A stretch of 64,000 bases of DNA from Cytobacillus oceanisediminis (GCF_022811925.1 NZ_CP065511.1:2969501-3033500); one strand, 5' to 3'. Counted from the stretch's first letter, positions 43,099-52,697 are shown. Notes: generated by a model not told the origin, from the sequence alone. Numbers and translations are program-made.

Positions 43099-43746
43099 CT
43101 AAAGAAGTTCGTTATTTAGCCACACAGAAGATTTTGAGTCAGGTTCATTGTTTTTTTCTTCACTGCTCTCAGAAGAAATCTCCTGATTCTTCTCCTGAAG
43201 CTCGCCAATTAGGGATAAGACAGAACCGACTGCCTGAATCCAGCTTCCAATGGCAATAATATTATTTGCGCTTTCTCCCGATTCTCCCCTCTCTTTTTCT
43301 CTAAGATTTGTCGTACCGCCGATTGCCTGAAGGGAATTGCCAATCGATTGAAGCAGATTGCCATTAATATTAAAAAGCTGACCGGCTGCAGTGGGATCTT
43401 CAAATTCATCTCCAAGAGCTGTCGCTCCGCCTAGAGCCTGAATCCAGTTTCCTGCGATCACTAATTTCTCTTCATTTTCATCCTCTAAGTCTAAAGTTAA
43501 CCCGGCAATGACAGTACTGTTTCCGATTGCCTGTATCTCATTGCCGACCTTTTCAAGTGATGGTCCGCTCTGCCCATCCGCCTGAAGAGCGTTACCTGTT
43601 CCTTGTAGGCTGTTTCCCACGATATCAAGGCCATCAAAGAGTTTTTCCATTTTTTCTGACTTTACGGGTATGGTTGAGACAGCTGAAATGATCGTTCCTA
43701 TCGCAGCTAAAGTGGCTCCGACGATCTCTTTTAGTTGATTGTCCAT
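43099..43746 (-). CDS. Glycine/asparagine/glutamine repeat protein, paralogue A
   Basis: 215 residues; AAGGAG upstream of ATG. N-terminus MDNQLKEIVGATLAAIGTII is hydrophobic; then five repeats (IVGNSLQGTGNALQADG, KVGNEIQAIGNS, IAGNWIQALGGA, INGNLLQSIGNSLQAIGG, IAIGSWIQAVGS). The tail is acidic and serine-rich. It forms a two-gene unit with paralogue B, probably by duplication. I do not recognise a function; spore or envelope association is only a guess from the composition. Confidence 0.75.
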   Translation of the reverse strand: MDNQLKEIVGATLAAIGTIISAVSTIPVKSEKMEKLFDGLDIVGNSLQGTGNALQADGQSGPSLEKVGNEIQAIGNSTVIAGLTLDLEDENEEKLVIAGNWIQALGGATALGDEFEDPTAAGQLFNINGNLLQSIGNSLQAIGGTTNLREKERGESGESANNIIAIGSWIQAVGSVLSLIGELQEKNQEISSESSEEKNNEPDSKSSVWLNNELL

Positions 43747-43796
43747 AACATACTCCTTAGCTGACGTATGTTAAATTATATTCAATTATTATATAA

Positions 43797-43965
43797 GGGG
43801 TACGGTGTTGTGGAAATGACGAGAAGCAGTTCCGGGGTCCCGGTATGAAAACTGGGATTTGATGTCCAAGAAAACAGCGAACCAAAGTGCTTCGGGCCGG
43901 CTCCGCCGTGTTTTATGCTTTAGCTCCTTCATGTGTTCTCTTCTTGCTTTGATACGAGCAAAAAT
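43797..43965. other. GC-richer intergenic segment with short palindromes
   Basis: Between the repeat-protein gene and the acetyltransferase gene. It contains CCGGGGTCCCGG and GGGCCGGCTCCGCCG. It is richer in G+C than both flanks. A 60-codon minus-strand frame spans it but has no good ribosome site. It may be a dispersed repeat or a degenerate gene end. Confidence 0.4.
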
Positions 43966-43967
43966 AT

Positions 43968-44525
43968 TCACCTTAGAGTTTTATCATTAATCCTTCCCAT
44001 TACGATGGTGCTGTAATATTTGCCATCAGACAGCTGCTTATCCATTTTTAATATTCCTTCAATTTCAAAGCCATTTTGCTCATACAGCTTAATCGCTTTC
44101 TCGTTTGTTTCAAGAACATTTAAAGTAATCTTCTTAATATGATTAGAGTCCGCCCATTGAATAGACTGAGCTAAAAGGTTTTTTCCAATAGTAAAGCCCC
44201 AGAATTCCTTGAGCACACATACTCCAAATTCCACTTTATGACCGCTTCTTTTCAGTTCTCTGCCTTCACATCTGGAGAAGCCAGCAATTTTCCCATTCAC
44301 TTCAGCAACCAAAAATATATTCCGGCCGCTAATGGAATCTTTATTAACTAACTCCTTAAAACCTGTTTCATCTATGTATGCTTCGCCTGCTTCCCGGTCC
44401 ATGTTCTCCGTTTCGCCATCAATCTGCACCCTTACTTCAGATAGTTCCTTTGCATCTTCCTCGACAGCAGATCTTATCATATAGTTCAATTTTTTAACTA
44501 TGTATTCTTTTGATTTTATTATCAT
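43968..44525 (-). CDS. GNAT-family N-acetyltransferase
   Basis: 185 residues; GAGAGGGAATTTT before ATG. The GNAT core is visible: FLVAEVNGKIAGFSRCE, then FGVCVLKEFWGFTIGKNLLAQSI (acetyl-CoA binding V-x-x-x-x-x-x-G-x-x-L form) and LNVLETNEKAIKLYEQNGFEIEG. The last motif is the family's usual end. Similar to ribosomal-protein alanine acetyltransferase or spermidine-type acetyltransferases, but the substrate is unknown. Confidence 0.85.
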   Translation of the reverse strand: MIIKSKEYIVKKLNYMIRSAVEEDAKELSEVRVQIDGETENMDREAGEAYIDETGFKELVNKDSISGRNIFLVAEVNGKIAGFSRCEGRELKRSGHKVEFGVCVLKEFWGFTIGKNLLAQSIQWADSNHIKKITLNVLETNEKAIKLYEQNGFEIEGILKMDKQLSDGKYYSTIVMGRINDKTLR

Positions 44526-44599
44526 AAAATTCCCTCTCTTTTTCTAAATAGATATTTCTATCATGAACTATGACCAAGCCAAAATTAAACAAGTTCATT

Positions 44600-44638
44600 A
44601 AAAAAGAGCCGATTCCTCCTCCATAAAGGAATGGCTCA
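44600..44638 (-). terminator. Terminator of the 140-residue hypothetical gene
   Basis: Minus strand TTGAGCCATTCC ... GGAATCGGCTCTTTTTT; a stem of about ten pairs with a T-run. Confidence 0.8.
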
Positions 44639-44647
44639 AACAGACAT

Positions 44648-45070
44648 TTATTTGTTGATGACAAGCAATGATTTTTCAAGTACTTCAATCTTATCGATAT
44701 CAAAGTCATGAAGGTTAATACAGTCCTTGTATTCAGGTTCTTCCGATTCGTCGCCAACCCAGCAAGTATACAGTTCACAATAATCCCCTGATGCAAGGTG
44801 CTGATCTAAAAAAGCACATAATGATTTGAAAATTTGCTGCCCTTCTTCGTGACCTTTTGGATAATCCTGCTTGTAGTATTTATTAAACCAAATACTGCCG
44901 TGTTGACTCGAAGTTACTTCGCAGATATATTTTGCTGATAGATGTTTATGTACCTCTGCTCTCATTTCATCATCAGAGAAGAAATCACCTACGATGATTT
45001 CATTATCACTCTCAGGATCACTTGCTGGCAATAAAAAATTACAGCCAAGATAATTAACGATGCTCATCAT
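44648..45070 (-). CDS. Hypothetical acidic protein
   Basis: 140 residues, no signal or membrane segment. A mixed alpha/beta pattern with aromatic SIWFNKYYKQDYP and YCELYTCWVGDESEEPE. The acidic tail resembles small cytoplasmic proteins of unknown function in Bacillus. An ATG one codon in is equally possible. Not recognised. Confidence 0.7.
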   Translation of the reverse strand: MMSIVNYLGCNFLLPASDPESDNEIIVGDFFSDDEMRAEVHKHLSAKYICEVTSSQHGSIWFNKYYKQDYPKGHEEGQQIFKSLCAFLDQHLASGDYCELYTCWVGDESEEPEYKDCINLHDFDIDKIEVLEKSLLVINK

Positions 45071-45113
45071 CTAACTCCTATTCTAGGGAGTGGTTTCTAT
45101 TTCTCTGCCCGAA

Positions 45114-45539
45114 TCAATGCTCGCCCTCTGTATAGATTTGAAAATTCACTCCGAATTTGTCAATTACGCTGCCATACGCAGGGCTGAAAAATGTTTCCTG
45201 AAGAGGCATGGTCACTTGCCCGCCCTGCTGAAGTGCTTCAAAAAATTTTTTCGATTTTTGAGAATCTGATGTAGAGAGGCAGATGGTCACCTGATTGCCT
45301 ATTCGATGATTCTGGCCTGGGAATGTATCGCTAAACATGAGTTCATTCTCCCCAACCTTTACAGTTGCATGCATAATGCGGTTCTTTGCTTCTTCAGGAA
45401 GTGGATATTCAGGGTTTTCCGGCCCTTCCTCAAATGTTTGCTTATACAGAACTTCCGCTTCTAACGCTTCTCTGTAAAATTCAATTGCTTCATTCGCATT
45501 TCCGTCCATCACTAAATAAGGAATCACTTTAACTGTCAT
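45114..45539 (-). CDS. PhnB-like VOC protein under a LexA-type box
   Basis: 141 residues; ATG at 45539 (AGGGGAGCTGAG upstream). One VOC/PhnB-type domain: VIPYLVMDGNANEAIEFYRE, NRIMHATVKVGENELMFSD, KKFFEALQQGG, and the end PAYGSVIDKFGVNFQIYTE. PhnB-like VOC proteins have no agreed activity. The promoter (TTGCGA-17-TAAAAT) is overlapped by CGAACGTATGTTC, a near-perfect SOS box, so it may be DNA-damage inducible. Confidence 0.85.
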   Translation of the reverse strand: MTVKVIPYLVMDGNANEAIEFYREALEAEVLYKQTFEEGPENPEYPLPEEAKNRIMHATVKVGENELMFSDTFPGQNHRIGNQVTICLSTSDSQKSKKFFEALQQGGQVTMPLQETFFSPAYGSVIDKFGVNFQIYTEGEH

Positions 45540-45592
45540 TTTACTCAGCTCCCCTAATTTTTTCATTTTTTTTAACATTTATTACAAAATTG

Positions 45593-45621
45593 ATTTTACT
45601 ACAAAGAACATACGTTCGCAA
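45593..45621 (-). promoter_or_regulatory. Promoter with LexA (SOS) box
   Basis: Minus strand TTGCGA (45621-45616), 17-bp spacer, TAAAAT (45598-45593). CGAACGTATGTTC (45618-45606) fits the B. subtilis LexA consensus CGAAC-RNRY-GTTC, with one base lacking at the outer right end. Confidence 0.65.
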
Positions 45622-45732
45622 CTGTTATTTGAAAAAATAAATATAATCGGTCTATTTTTATCACTAAGCCTATATTTTATAGAAAAGGTGCAATAACTTG
45701 TACCACATTCCATAGGAAAAGGTGAGATGAGA

Positions 45733-45957
45733 ATGTTTACAGTGTATTATCTTGATGGGAGAAATGTTTTATTAAATCAGCTTTGCAAAAGTGTTCCAAA
45801 TGAAGGCGAAGAGGTCAAAATTAAAGGACGCAAAGGCAAAGTGACCAGCGTAACGGCAGTTGAGGAAAGTAAAATTCATGTACAGGTAGAGCTTGAAAAT
45901 GTAAATAAAGCGAAGCTTGCAGCAGAAGCTGATAAAAAGAAAAAGAAAAAGCGATGA
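45733..45957 (+). CDS. Small basic protein, unknown function
   Basis: 74 residues from the ATG at 45733 (AAAGGTGAG seven bases upstream; an ATG two codons earlier is too close). N-terminal beta-strand pattern (FTVYYLDGR, GEEVKIKGRKGKVTSV, KIHVQVEL) resembles a small SH3/KOW-like barrel and the tail is a run of lysines. It could bind nucleic acid, but no family is recognised. The same LexA box faces the opposite gene. Confidence 0.7.
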   Translation: MFTVYYLDGRNVLLNQLCKSVPNEGEEVKIKGRKGKVTSVTAVEESKIHVQVELENVNKAKLAAEADKKKKKKR

Positions 45958-45958
45958 G

Positions 45959-45990
45959 AAAAACCCGCCAATTCTGCGGGTTTTTCTTTT
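45959..45990. terminator. Bidirectional terminator
   Basis: AAACCCGCCAATTCTGCGGGTTTTT with A- and T-runs on both sides, between convergent genes. Confidence 0.85.
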
Positions 45991-46994
45991 TAGTGCAAAG
46001 TTCCTCTGGTTTCCTGCATTTTTTTCCGAACTAGGGGATAAAAGTTATTCTTAGCGTTTGCAGTAGAATTCCCCCCAAAAAATTCAGTGCCGGGACAGGT
46101 TTTCACTGCATGTCCATGACTGCTATCCAACACCCGTTCACCGGAGTTAATATCCCACCAATGGTGATAGGTGATGCTGTCAATGGATGGCGCCAGGCCA
46201 TATTTCAGCATCAGAAGAGCTGTGACTGTCACAATCGTTTCTTTTTGTTCAGCAGTCATATGATTATCGTCAAAATTCCCGAGATTTTCAATTGCTATCG
46301 CATCCGCTTCAATCTTGTGCATAGCTTCTTTATTCTGCAGTCCAAATGATCCTTCCGGTGCTATATCGAACGGCCTCCCCACAGCCACCTTTCCATCCGG
46401 GAAAGTGGTCAATTGCTGACTGATCATGCTCCACTTCATGCCGCTTACATGATACTCCTCCATTCCCTTCATTAAAGCAAAATGGTTTGAGCCATTGAAC
46501 TGTTTGTAAGATGGCTGATAGGTGTGATGCTGCTGAACTTTTGCCACCTTTCTCGTAAATTTCTGATTGAAAATCCAATCCCGGAATTCCTCTCTCGTCA
46601 TGAGGACGAACTTTCCATCCATGGCTAATTTCTTAGGAACAATTTTTAATTTTTGCCCTGCATTCAAACCGTCGGCAGAAAGCCCGTTAGCTGCTTTAAT
46701 AATCGGCACGGCTGAATCAAATTTTTCCGCCAGCTTCCAGAGTGTATCTCCGGGTGCCACTTTGTACATGATTGGAACACGGAGCTTTTGCCCTATTAAA
46801 AGTCTGTCTGACTGCAAGCCGTTATATTGCTTTAAGTCCCCTGCTGTTGATCCATATTCTTTTGCAATGAATGTCAGGGTATCCCCCTGCTTTACCTCAT
46901 AAATATTTCGGGGATTGTTTTCCGCATGTACAGGGGTCCAATTGAATTGCCAAATTAATGCAAGACTGAAGACTAGAAAAATGCATTTTTTCAT
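45990..46994 (-). CDS. Secreted N-acetylmuramoyl-L-alanine amidase with two LysM repeats
   Basis: 334 residues; ATG at 46994 with GGAGAGG upstream. Residues 1-24 are a signal peptide (MKKCIFLVFSLAL ... VHAEN). LysM repeats at about 31-77 (YEVKQGDTLTFIA) and 78-122 (YKVAPGDTLWKLA). The rest is an Amidase_2/PGRP-type domain: QQHHTYQPSYKQF, IAIENLGNFD, TYHHWWD, and KTCPGTEF. It cuts the amide between MurNAc and L-alanine of peptidoglycan. Confidence 0.88.
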   Translation of the reverse strand: MKKCIFLVFSLALIWQFNWTPVHAENNPRNIYEVKQGDTLTFIAKEYGSTAGDLKQYNGLQSDRLLIGQKLRVPIMYKVAPGDTLWKLAEKFDSAVPIIKAANGLSADGLNAGQKLKIVPKKLAMDGKFVLMTREEFRDWIFNQKFTRKVAKVQQHHTYQPSYKQFNGSNHFALMKGMEEYHVSGMKWSMISQQLTTFPDGKVAVGRPFDIAPEGSFGLQNKEAMHKIEADAIAIENLGNFDDNHMTAEQKETIVTVTALLMLKYGLAPSIDSITYHHWWDINSGERVLDSSHGHAVKTCPGTEFFGGNSTANAKNNFYPLVRKKMQETRGTLH

Positions 46995-47137
46995 TATCAA
47001 TGTCCTCTCCATTTAGTTTTTATTATTTTTATATAACTAAAGGAAATTATCCTCACTTTTTGGCATGACTAAGAAAACTGCAGGGTATTTTCTATAGCAG
47101 GGAAAACTAATAAAAAGAATGTAAGGTGTGTATCAGC

Positions 47138-47869
47138 ATGAAAAATCAATACTTCTCAGAGGTTTGTGTACCGATTCAGATTCCTTATGGATTTAGTCCA
47201 GCAGAAAAAGAACAATCGGATTTTACTTTCGACCGTGAAGACCGATTTATTGATTACCGGATTGAAAAAGTTGGACAGGATTATGATGTCAGCCTGGATG
47301 ACAATGGGCAGTGGTATTTTTTCACATCATTTGTTTGTGATTCACTTGATGAGCTTAAGCTTTCCAGACAAATTTTCAGGCCGCCCTATTTGAAAAATAA
47401 GGAATTGCCGCTAGTGGATTTCATGGAGAGTGTAAATATCAGGCCGCTATATGAAGGACATGATAAAGCATACGGGCACGCTTTTGCTTTATCAGAAAAC
47501 CTGTCTTCTGTTCCCGCATTTCGGCAGGCAAGACTGGCCAATTTTGATGGCTCTGATGATCCCACGATTATTAAAAAAATCCATTACATTCAAAATGAAT
47601 ACAACGGAAAGAGCACACGGTTTATTTCAGGCTTTGAAACCCGTTCTTTTGCGACCATCACGGAAAATGAATACTACGCAAGGGAAATTCACCTGCCGAA
47701 TAATGCTAGAACTTATTTGAAACTGTTTGTTTACTTTTCAAGATATGGCACTCTTCCTTCACAGCAGATGATGCCGCGCTTCCTGGCGAATTTGTGGGCG
47801 TCTGCACAGAGTTTGAATAGTACAGCCAATCCCGCCCTGTACAAACAGCAAACCATAGATATCCCATAA
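47138..47869 (+). CDS. Hypothetical protein, unknown
   Basis: 243 residues; AAGGTG lies nine bases before the ATG at 47138. Soluble, rich in aromatic and charged residues. Distinctive stretches are FTFDREDRFIDYRIEKVG, ISGFETRSFATITENEYYA and FVYFSRYGTLPSQQMMPRF. No signal, no membrane helix, no domain recognised. The opposite strand has only the next terminator. Confidence 0.65.
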   Translation: MKNQYFSEVCVPIQIPYGFSPAEKEQSDFTFDREDRFIDYRIEKVGQDYDVSLDDNGQWYFFTSFVCDSLDELKLSRQIFRPPYLKNKELPLVDFMESVNIRPLYEGHDKAYGHAFALSENLSSVPAFRQARLANFDGSDDPTIIKKIHYIQNEYNGKSTRFISGFETRSFATITENEYYAREIHLPNNARTYLKLFVYFSRYGTLPSQQMMPRFLANLWASAQSLNSTANPALYKQQTIDIP

Positions 47870-47960
47870 TTTCCGGGGATTTTCATTTTTCGCCAATAAA
47901 AGTCACGATACGACCGCTGAGTGCAAGAAAAGTCTAATCCTGCGCTTTCCCGAGAAATAC

Positions 47961-47986
47961 GAAAAGCGGGGATAATTTCCCCGCTC
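47961..47986 (-). terminator. Terminator of the luciferase-like oxidoreductase gene
   Basis: Minus strand GAGCGGGGAAATTATCCCCG then CTTTTCG. The stem touches the stop codon. Confidence 0.8.
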
Positions 47987-48986
47987 ATTTGCCGTCTGTA
48001 ATTTCTTTAAATATTTCATAGGAACGTCTTTGTTTTTCTTCATCATAGATATATGATACCGCCATGATTTCGTCGACATTGTACATATCCTGGAACTGTT
48101 CCAGCTGCCCTTTGACTGTTTCTTTGCTGCCCATAAAGGTCACGCTTGACATCCCCTCTGCCGCTTCCTTCTCCATTGGGTTCCAGATCGAATCCAAGTC
48201 CTCGACTGGGGGGCTCAATTTCATGGAAGTTCCTCTGACAACATTCAAGAAGAACTGCTTCATCGTGGTAGATAAGAATTCGGCTTCTTCATCCGTTTCC
48301 GCTGCAATGACATTTAAGCAAACCATCATATATGGCTTATCGAGATACTTCGAAGGCTTAAAGTTGGCACGGTAGATCCGGATGGCATCCTCCATCCATC
48401 TTGGCGCAAAGTGTGAGGCAAATACATATGGAAGCCCAAGCTCTGCAGCCAAATAGGCAGAATCTGTCGAAGAACCAAGAATATAAATCGGAATGTTAGT
48501 TTCCACTCCCGGGTGTGCTTTTACATAGCTTTGCTCCTCTAATGGACCAAAGTATGTCAGCAACTGCTTAACATCGTCTGGGAATGTGTAAACAGAATCA
48601 TTTTTCGAGCGGCGAAGCGCATTAGCCGTCATCATATCCGTACCAGGTGCCCTACCGAGACCAAGATCGACGCGATCCGGATAAATGGTCGCCATCGTTC
48701 CGAATTGCTCGGCAACAACTAATGGTGCATGGTTCGGCAGCATAATTCCGCCGGAGCCAATGCGAATGGTTTTTGTATGTTCCAATGCATGTTTTATTAA
48801 AATAGCAGTGGCAGAACTGACCAGTGTTGGAGTATTATGATGCTCCGCTATCCAATAGCGTTTGTAGCCCATCTCCTCTGTTGCCTGAGCCAGATCAACA
48901 AGATCCTCGATCGCCTGCCTGCTTTCCTTCCCCTCTCGTATCGGGGCAAGATTCAAAACAGAAACAGGTATTTGTATATTTGTCAT
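47985..48986 (-). CDS. LLM-class flavin-dependent oxidoreductase
   Basis: 333 residues; GAAGGAGATAATAAA upstream. Bacterial luciferase-like barrel with [15 protein letters not shown] at the start, [36 protein letters not shown] and [13 protein letters not shown], all typical of the YceB/MsnO8-like LLM subgroup that uses FMN. Activity may be monooxygenation of an unknown compound. Single gene. Confidence 0.9.
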   Translation of the reverse strand: MTNIQIPVSVLNLAPIREGKESRQAIEDLVDLAQATEEMGYKRYWIAEHHNTPTLVSSATAILIKHALEHTKTIRIGSGGIMLPNHAPLVVAEQFGTMATIYPDRVDLGLGRAPGTDMMTANALRRSKNDSVYTFPDDVKQLLTYFGPLEEQSYVKAHPGVETNIPIYILGSSTDSAYLAAELGLPYVFASHFAPRWMEDAIRIYRANFKPSKYLDKPYMMVCLNVIAAETDEEAEFLSTTMKQFFLNVVRGTSMKLSPPVEDLDSIWNPMEKEAAEGMSSVTFMGSKETVKGQLEQFQDMYNVDEIMAVSYIYDEEKQRRSYEIFKEITDGK

Positions 48987-49099
48987 TTTATTATCTCCTT
49001 CTTGAAGAATTGATTTTATTTTAACAACCGAAATAAATTTAGGAAAATATAATGCTTAGTGTGAGCAAAATTATAGCGGAGAATTTATTAAGATTTAAA

Positions 49100-49190
49100 A
49101 TTAAAGAGGTTATGAGCGGAAATTCTTAGTTATGAGCGATTTTCTTCGTTTTATGAGCGAAAACCTTATTTTATGAGCGAAATCGTTTTG
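49100..49190. repeat. Short tandem array, 20/21-bp period
   Basis: TATGAG anchors begin at 49111, 49131, 49152 and 49172, spacings 20, 21, 20. The unit is near TTATGAGCGAAA followed by about eight variable bases. Related core TATGnGCG also occurs in the arrays at 9190 and 21660. Confidence 0.85.
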
Positions 49191-49226
49191 ATGTCCAACA
49201 TCAGCTTTTACCCAAACCTAAGTATG

Positions 49227-49253
49227 AAAAAACCAGCCCCCTTAGGGACTGGT
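49227..49253 (-). terminator. Terminator of the EamA transporter gene
   Basis: Minus strand AACCAGTCCCTAAGGGGGCT then GGTTTTTTC, directly after the stop. Confidence 0.85.
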
Positions 49254-49255
49254 TC

Positions 49256-50209
49256 TCAGCTCACTCTTAACGGCTCTTCGTTTTCAGCACAATCACTATT
49301 CTTTGCAGGTTTCTTTTTACTCAAAGCCAGCAGCATAATCATGCCAAAGATGCAGGCTGTACCCGCCCATTGGAACATGCCGAATGGTTCATTCAGCCAG
49401 ATAACAGTAGTAAATACTGCCGCGAGGGGCTCCAGGCTGCTTAAAAGACTGGTTTCCGTTGGAGAAAGGGTTTGGAGACTTTCAATATAGAACCAGAATG
49501 CAAGCATTGTTCCAAAAATAATAACAAAAATCAAATACAGGTATGCTTCAGCCGTTAAGCTGCCGAAATCCATTTGCCAAGGGGGATGGATGAAACTCAA
49601 TGCAGATCCGCCAATGACCATCGCCCATCCAACCACCACAAGGGAATCATATTCCTTCAGCAGCGGGACAGCATATAAAGTATAAAATGCGAGTGCCACA
49701 CCAGATAGAACTCCCCATACAATTGCAGGTGCCGGTACGGACAGCTGAGAAACAGAACCGTTGGTCAAAAGAAAGAAGCATCCTGCCAGGGCAAGGGAAA
49801 CTGTTACAAAATCCTGTCTTGAAAATACCGATTGTTTCCGTAAAACCAGGTAAATAATAATCATAGCCGGTGCCAGATATTGAAGCAATGTGGCAACAGC
49901 CGCATTGCCATGATGAATGGAAGCCATATAGGTATACTGCACGGCTAGCATGCCTGCCAGGCCAAAAATCAAGAGCATGATGGCTGCCCTTTTATTCTTC
50001 CAGACTCCAAATACCTGAGAGCGGTCTTTCAGCAGAAATTGAACGGCTAACAGAAGAACACCTGCTGTCAGAAGCCGGACAGTGACAAGCCAATCAACAG
50101 AGATTCCAAATTCCTGAAAAAGCTTTTGGGCAACTGTTCCGCCTATACCCCAAAATGAAGCTCCAAAAATAACAAGCAATAAACCCGTGCTCCTTGAACG
50201 TCCATTCAT
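49256..50209 (-). CDS. EamA/DMT-family exporter
   Basis: 317 residues; ATG at 50209 with AAGGTGGAATTTAAC upstream. Ten membrane segments in two EamA halves. N-terminal [20 protein letters not shown] and C-terminal [17 protein letters not shown] are conserved family segments. These proteins export amino acids or metabolites. The divergent AraC-type regulator next door probably controls it. Confidence 0.88.
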   Translation of the reverse strand: MNGRSRSTGLLLVIFGASFWGIGGTVAQKLFQEFGISVDWLVTVRLLTAGVLLLAVQFLLKDRSQVFGVWKNKRAAIMLLIFGLAGMLAVQYTYMASIHHGNAAVATLLQYLAPAMIIIYLVLRKQSVFSRQDFVTVSLALAGCFFLLTNGSVSQLSVPAPAIVWGVLSGVALAFYTLYAVPLLKEYDSLVVVGWAMVIGGSALSFIHPPWQMDFGSLTAEAYLYLIFVIIFGTMLAFWFYIESLQTLSPTETSLLSSLEPLAAVFTTVIWLNEPFGMFQWAGTACIFGMIMLLALSKKKPAKNSDCAENEEPLRVS

Positions 50210-50315
50210 GTTAAATTCCACCTTAAATATAATAATAGTGTTATAATAATTCAAATCCTGTGATAAAAATAGCAAAATAGAATAAAAAAATATAACTATA
50301 TTGAGGTGGCTTTTT

Positions 50316-51194
50316 TTGCAGATTAAAGATTTTAAAGTGGATGAAAGCCTGAAAGAGCTGACGAGCCACAGGACGGTGGTGATGCCTGTGGCCTGCTACG
50401 AAACGAAAATTGCAGATAATATCCATGGCATAATCCCTTTGCACTGGCATGAGGAAATTCAATTTATCCTGTCAGTAAAAGGCGAAGCTATTGTCCAAAT
50501 CAATGAGGAAAAATTGGCAGTTAAAGAAGGTGAGGGCATTTTCATCAATAGCGGCTGTCTCCATTCGGCCGAGGATTTAAACGGAGATTGCGTTTATATT
50601 TGTTTAAATGTTTCCCCTCATTTCCTGCTTCCCCAGGAATTATACAGCAGCTATATTTATCCATATATATCAGCAACAAATCTTCCATACATAATCCTGA
50701 ACCGCAGGGAGGATTGGGGAAAAAGCATATTAGAAAGCATCATGGAAATCAAGAAATTAATTAATGACAATCCTCCATTTTACGAGATTAACATAACCAG
50801 TCTGCTGACATTCATTTGGCAGCAGTTAATCAGGAACGGATTCCAATTGGAATACAGCCAGACTGAAGTTGAAAAGCATATGCGGATGAAGGAAATGCTG
50901 AATTGGATTCATCAGCATTCCGCTGAAAAAGTTACTCTTGCTGATATTGCCAAAGCCGGCAGGCTGAGTAATTCTGAATGCTGCAGATATTTTAAAAAAA
51001 TCTTAAAGACGACACCAATTAACTACTTGATTCATTATCGCATACAAAAAAGTCTCCCCCTGCTACAAGAAAGAGACTCGAATGTCACAGAAGTTGCCTT
51101 TAAAGTAGGATTCAACAGCAGCAGTTACTTTATTGAAAAATTCCGCAAGTCTATGAATATGACACCTTTAGCGTATAAAAAGAATCGAAATTAA
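50316..51194 (+). CDS. AraC-family regulator with cupin sensor
   Basis: 292 residues from a TTG at 50316 with GAGGTGG eight bases before it. The N-terminal cupin-like domain has [16 protein letters not shown] and [16 protein letters not shown]. The C-terminal two helix-turn-helix motifs are [23 protein letters not shown] and [21 protein letters not shown], ending in the usual MTPLAYKK. It is divergent from the EamA gene with 106 bases between, so likely its regulator. Confidence 0.88.
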   Translation: MQIKDFKVDESLKELTSHRTVVMPVACYETKIADNIHGIIPLHWHEEIQFILSVKGEAIVQINEEKLAVKEGEGIFINSGCLHSAEDLNGDCVYICLNVSPHFLLPQELYSSYIYPYISATNLPYIILNRREDWGKSILESIMEIKKLINDNPPFYEINITSLLTFIWQQLIRNGFQLEYSQTEVEKHMRMKEMLNWIHQHSAEKVTLADIAKAGRLSNSECCRYFKKILKTTPINYLIHYRIQKSLPLLQERDSNVTEVAFKVGFNSSSYFIEKFRKSMNMTPLAYKKNRN

Positions 51195-51204
51195 TTGCAG
51201 CACA

Positions 51205-51813
51205 TTAGGAAATTGCCATTGATTGTCCGAACTGTTCCTGGCCATGGGATGAAATGTATGTGTTTATATCTATAGTCCGGCTGTCTATATTCAGAAAATA
51301 CTCTTTCAGGTTTCCCTGAAAAACAACATGGAAATCTTCCATTTCCATAAACTCATGCGGTATAACAAGTGAGGGCGGTTTAGTAAAATGGACAATTTCA
51401 CTCCTCTGTAAGACAGTTGCTACAAATTGAGAGCAGAAAAAAGCATTATTTCTTGAGAGTTGTTTATTAAACATGATCGCAAATAGCCCCAGCAGATTAT
51501 AGCCGTAAACGTCTTTTTCTGATTCTATCTTGTTTATGAATGCTCTAAGCTTGTTCTGCTGTGCATCTGTAACAGAACAGCTAATGACTGTGCACCTTGA
51601 GTTACTAAAAAATTCTCCTCGGATATTTTCTTTAACAAAACCGCCTATGAATGGATTTTTCGCCGTTTTTCTGCCAAAACTGTAAACTTCTTTTAATTCA
51701 GGATCAAGTGAGATAGAAGCATGATTATACGGCTTTTTTGTGTAAAGCTTAATAAGCCGGGTAAATAACGTTCCAGTATCCGTAAGGAGTATATAGATTT
51801 TTTGATTAGACAT
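51205..51813 (-). CDS. YiiX/NlpC-P60-like permuted papain-fold protein
   Basis: 202 residues; ATG at 51813 with AAGGAGATATGTT upstream. A His in PYNHASISLD precedes a Cys in NAFFCSQFVA, the order expected of circularly permuted YiiX/LRAT-type papain-fold amidases. It could act on lipids or amide-linked wall material; the family function is not fixed. No signal peptide. Convergent with the AraC gene. Confidence 0.75.
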   Translation of the reverse strand: MSNQKIYILLTDTGTLFTRLIKLYTKKPYNHASISLDPELKEVYSFGRKTAKNPFIGGFVKENIRGEFFSNSRCTVISCSVTDAQQNKLRAFINKIESEKDVYGYNLLGLFAIMFNKQLSRNNAFFCSQFVATVLQRSEIVHFTKPPSLVIPHEFMEMEDFHVVFQGNLKEYFLNIDSRTIDINTYISSHGQEQFGQSMAIS

Positions 51814-52017
51814 AACATATCTCCTTATCAAAATATGATTATATTTTTATAATAAAGATACACGGTCTCTAGATTAAGAAGCCTGCGCTGTATATGCTTA
51901 TAGGACTTGAGACTTAAGGTTATTAATTTTCAAAGATAAAAATATATTTAGATGTAGGAAAATGAAGTGAATGCCTAGAACTTTATGCAGTGAGCATGAA
52001 AATGGAGGGTGAGTTTC

Positions 52018-52491
52018 TTGGAACAGACTATTTTTAACCATATGGAAACAGTGCGGGGCATAACTGAAAAATCGATCATACGTATTCCAGAAGAAATTTC
52101 TGATATCATTCCCGAAGGGTTCAACAATAGTATCCGCTGGAATTTCGGTCACATTGCATTTGTACAGGAAAAGCTGGTCTTTGGAATATCAGGTGAAGAA
52201 ATGAACGTCCCGATGAACTATGAACGGTTATTTGGCGCCGGAACAAAGCCTGCCGATTGGACCGATACACCGCCTTCATTCAAGGAAATTGCATCTGTCT
52301 TATCCGAACAAAAACCCAGAATAAAGACATTTCTTCATGGTCGTCTTCACCAAAAACTGCCCAGCCCATATACAAATCGCGGTGGAATAACTTTTCACAC
52401 AACTGGAGAGGCATTTCTATTTGGCTTTTATCATGAAGCGATGCATATGGAAACAATCAAACGCATCTATCGATCCATTTCTCCTATATAA
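52018..52491 (+). CDS. DinB-like four-helix metal-binding protein
   Basis: 157 residues from a TTG at 52018, eight bases after GGAGGG. DinB/YfiT pattern: HMETVRGITEKSI, RWNFGHIAFVQEKLVFG and FGFYHEAMHMETIKRI, giving three histidines for a metal (His45-type, and two in HEAMHMETI). The family includes bacillithiol transferases and mycothiol-dependent enzymes; here substrate unknown. Confidence 0.83.
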   Translation: MEQTIFNHMETVRGITEKSIIRIPEEISDIIPEGFNNSIRWNFGHIAFVQEKLVFGISGEEMNVPMNYERLFGAGTKPADWTDTPPSFKEIASVLSEQKPRIKTFLHGRLHQKLPSPYTNRGGITFHTTGEAFLFGFYHEAMHMETIKRIYRSISPI

Positions 52492-52529
52492 GGCAAGCAG
52501 AAAACTAAATTAAAATGCATTGGGATTCA

Positions 52530-52566
52530 GCCAGCATAACAACATGCAAGCTGGATCCTTCTTTAT
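52530..52566 (+). terminator. Weak terminator after the DinB-like gene
   Basis: CCAGC ... GCTGG followed by ATCCTTCTTT; five pairs only. Confidence 0.35.
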
Positions 52567-52697
52567 TATAATATTATATTTCTCCGATTTGCTGCAGCCA
52601 GGATTTTACATCTAACAGCCATAAATTCTGCCTGGACGTGCACATCTGAGTATATGACATACTATATGAAAACGAAGCTGGACTAAATAAATATGAA

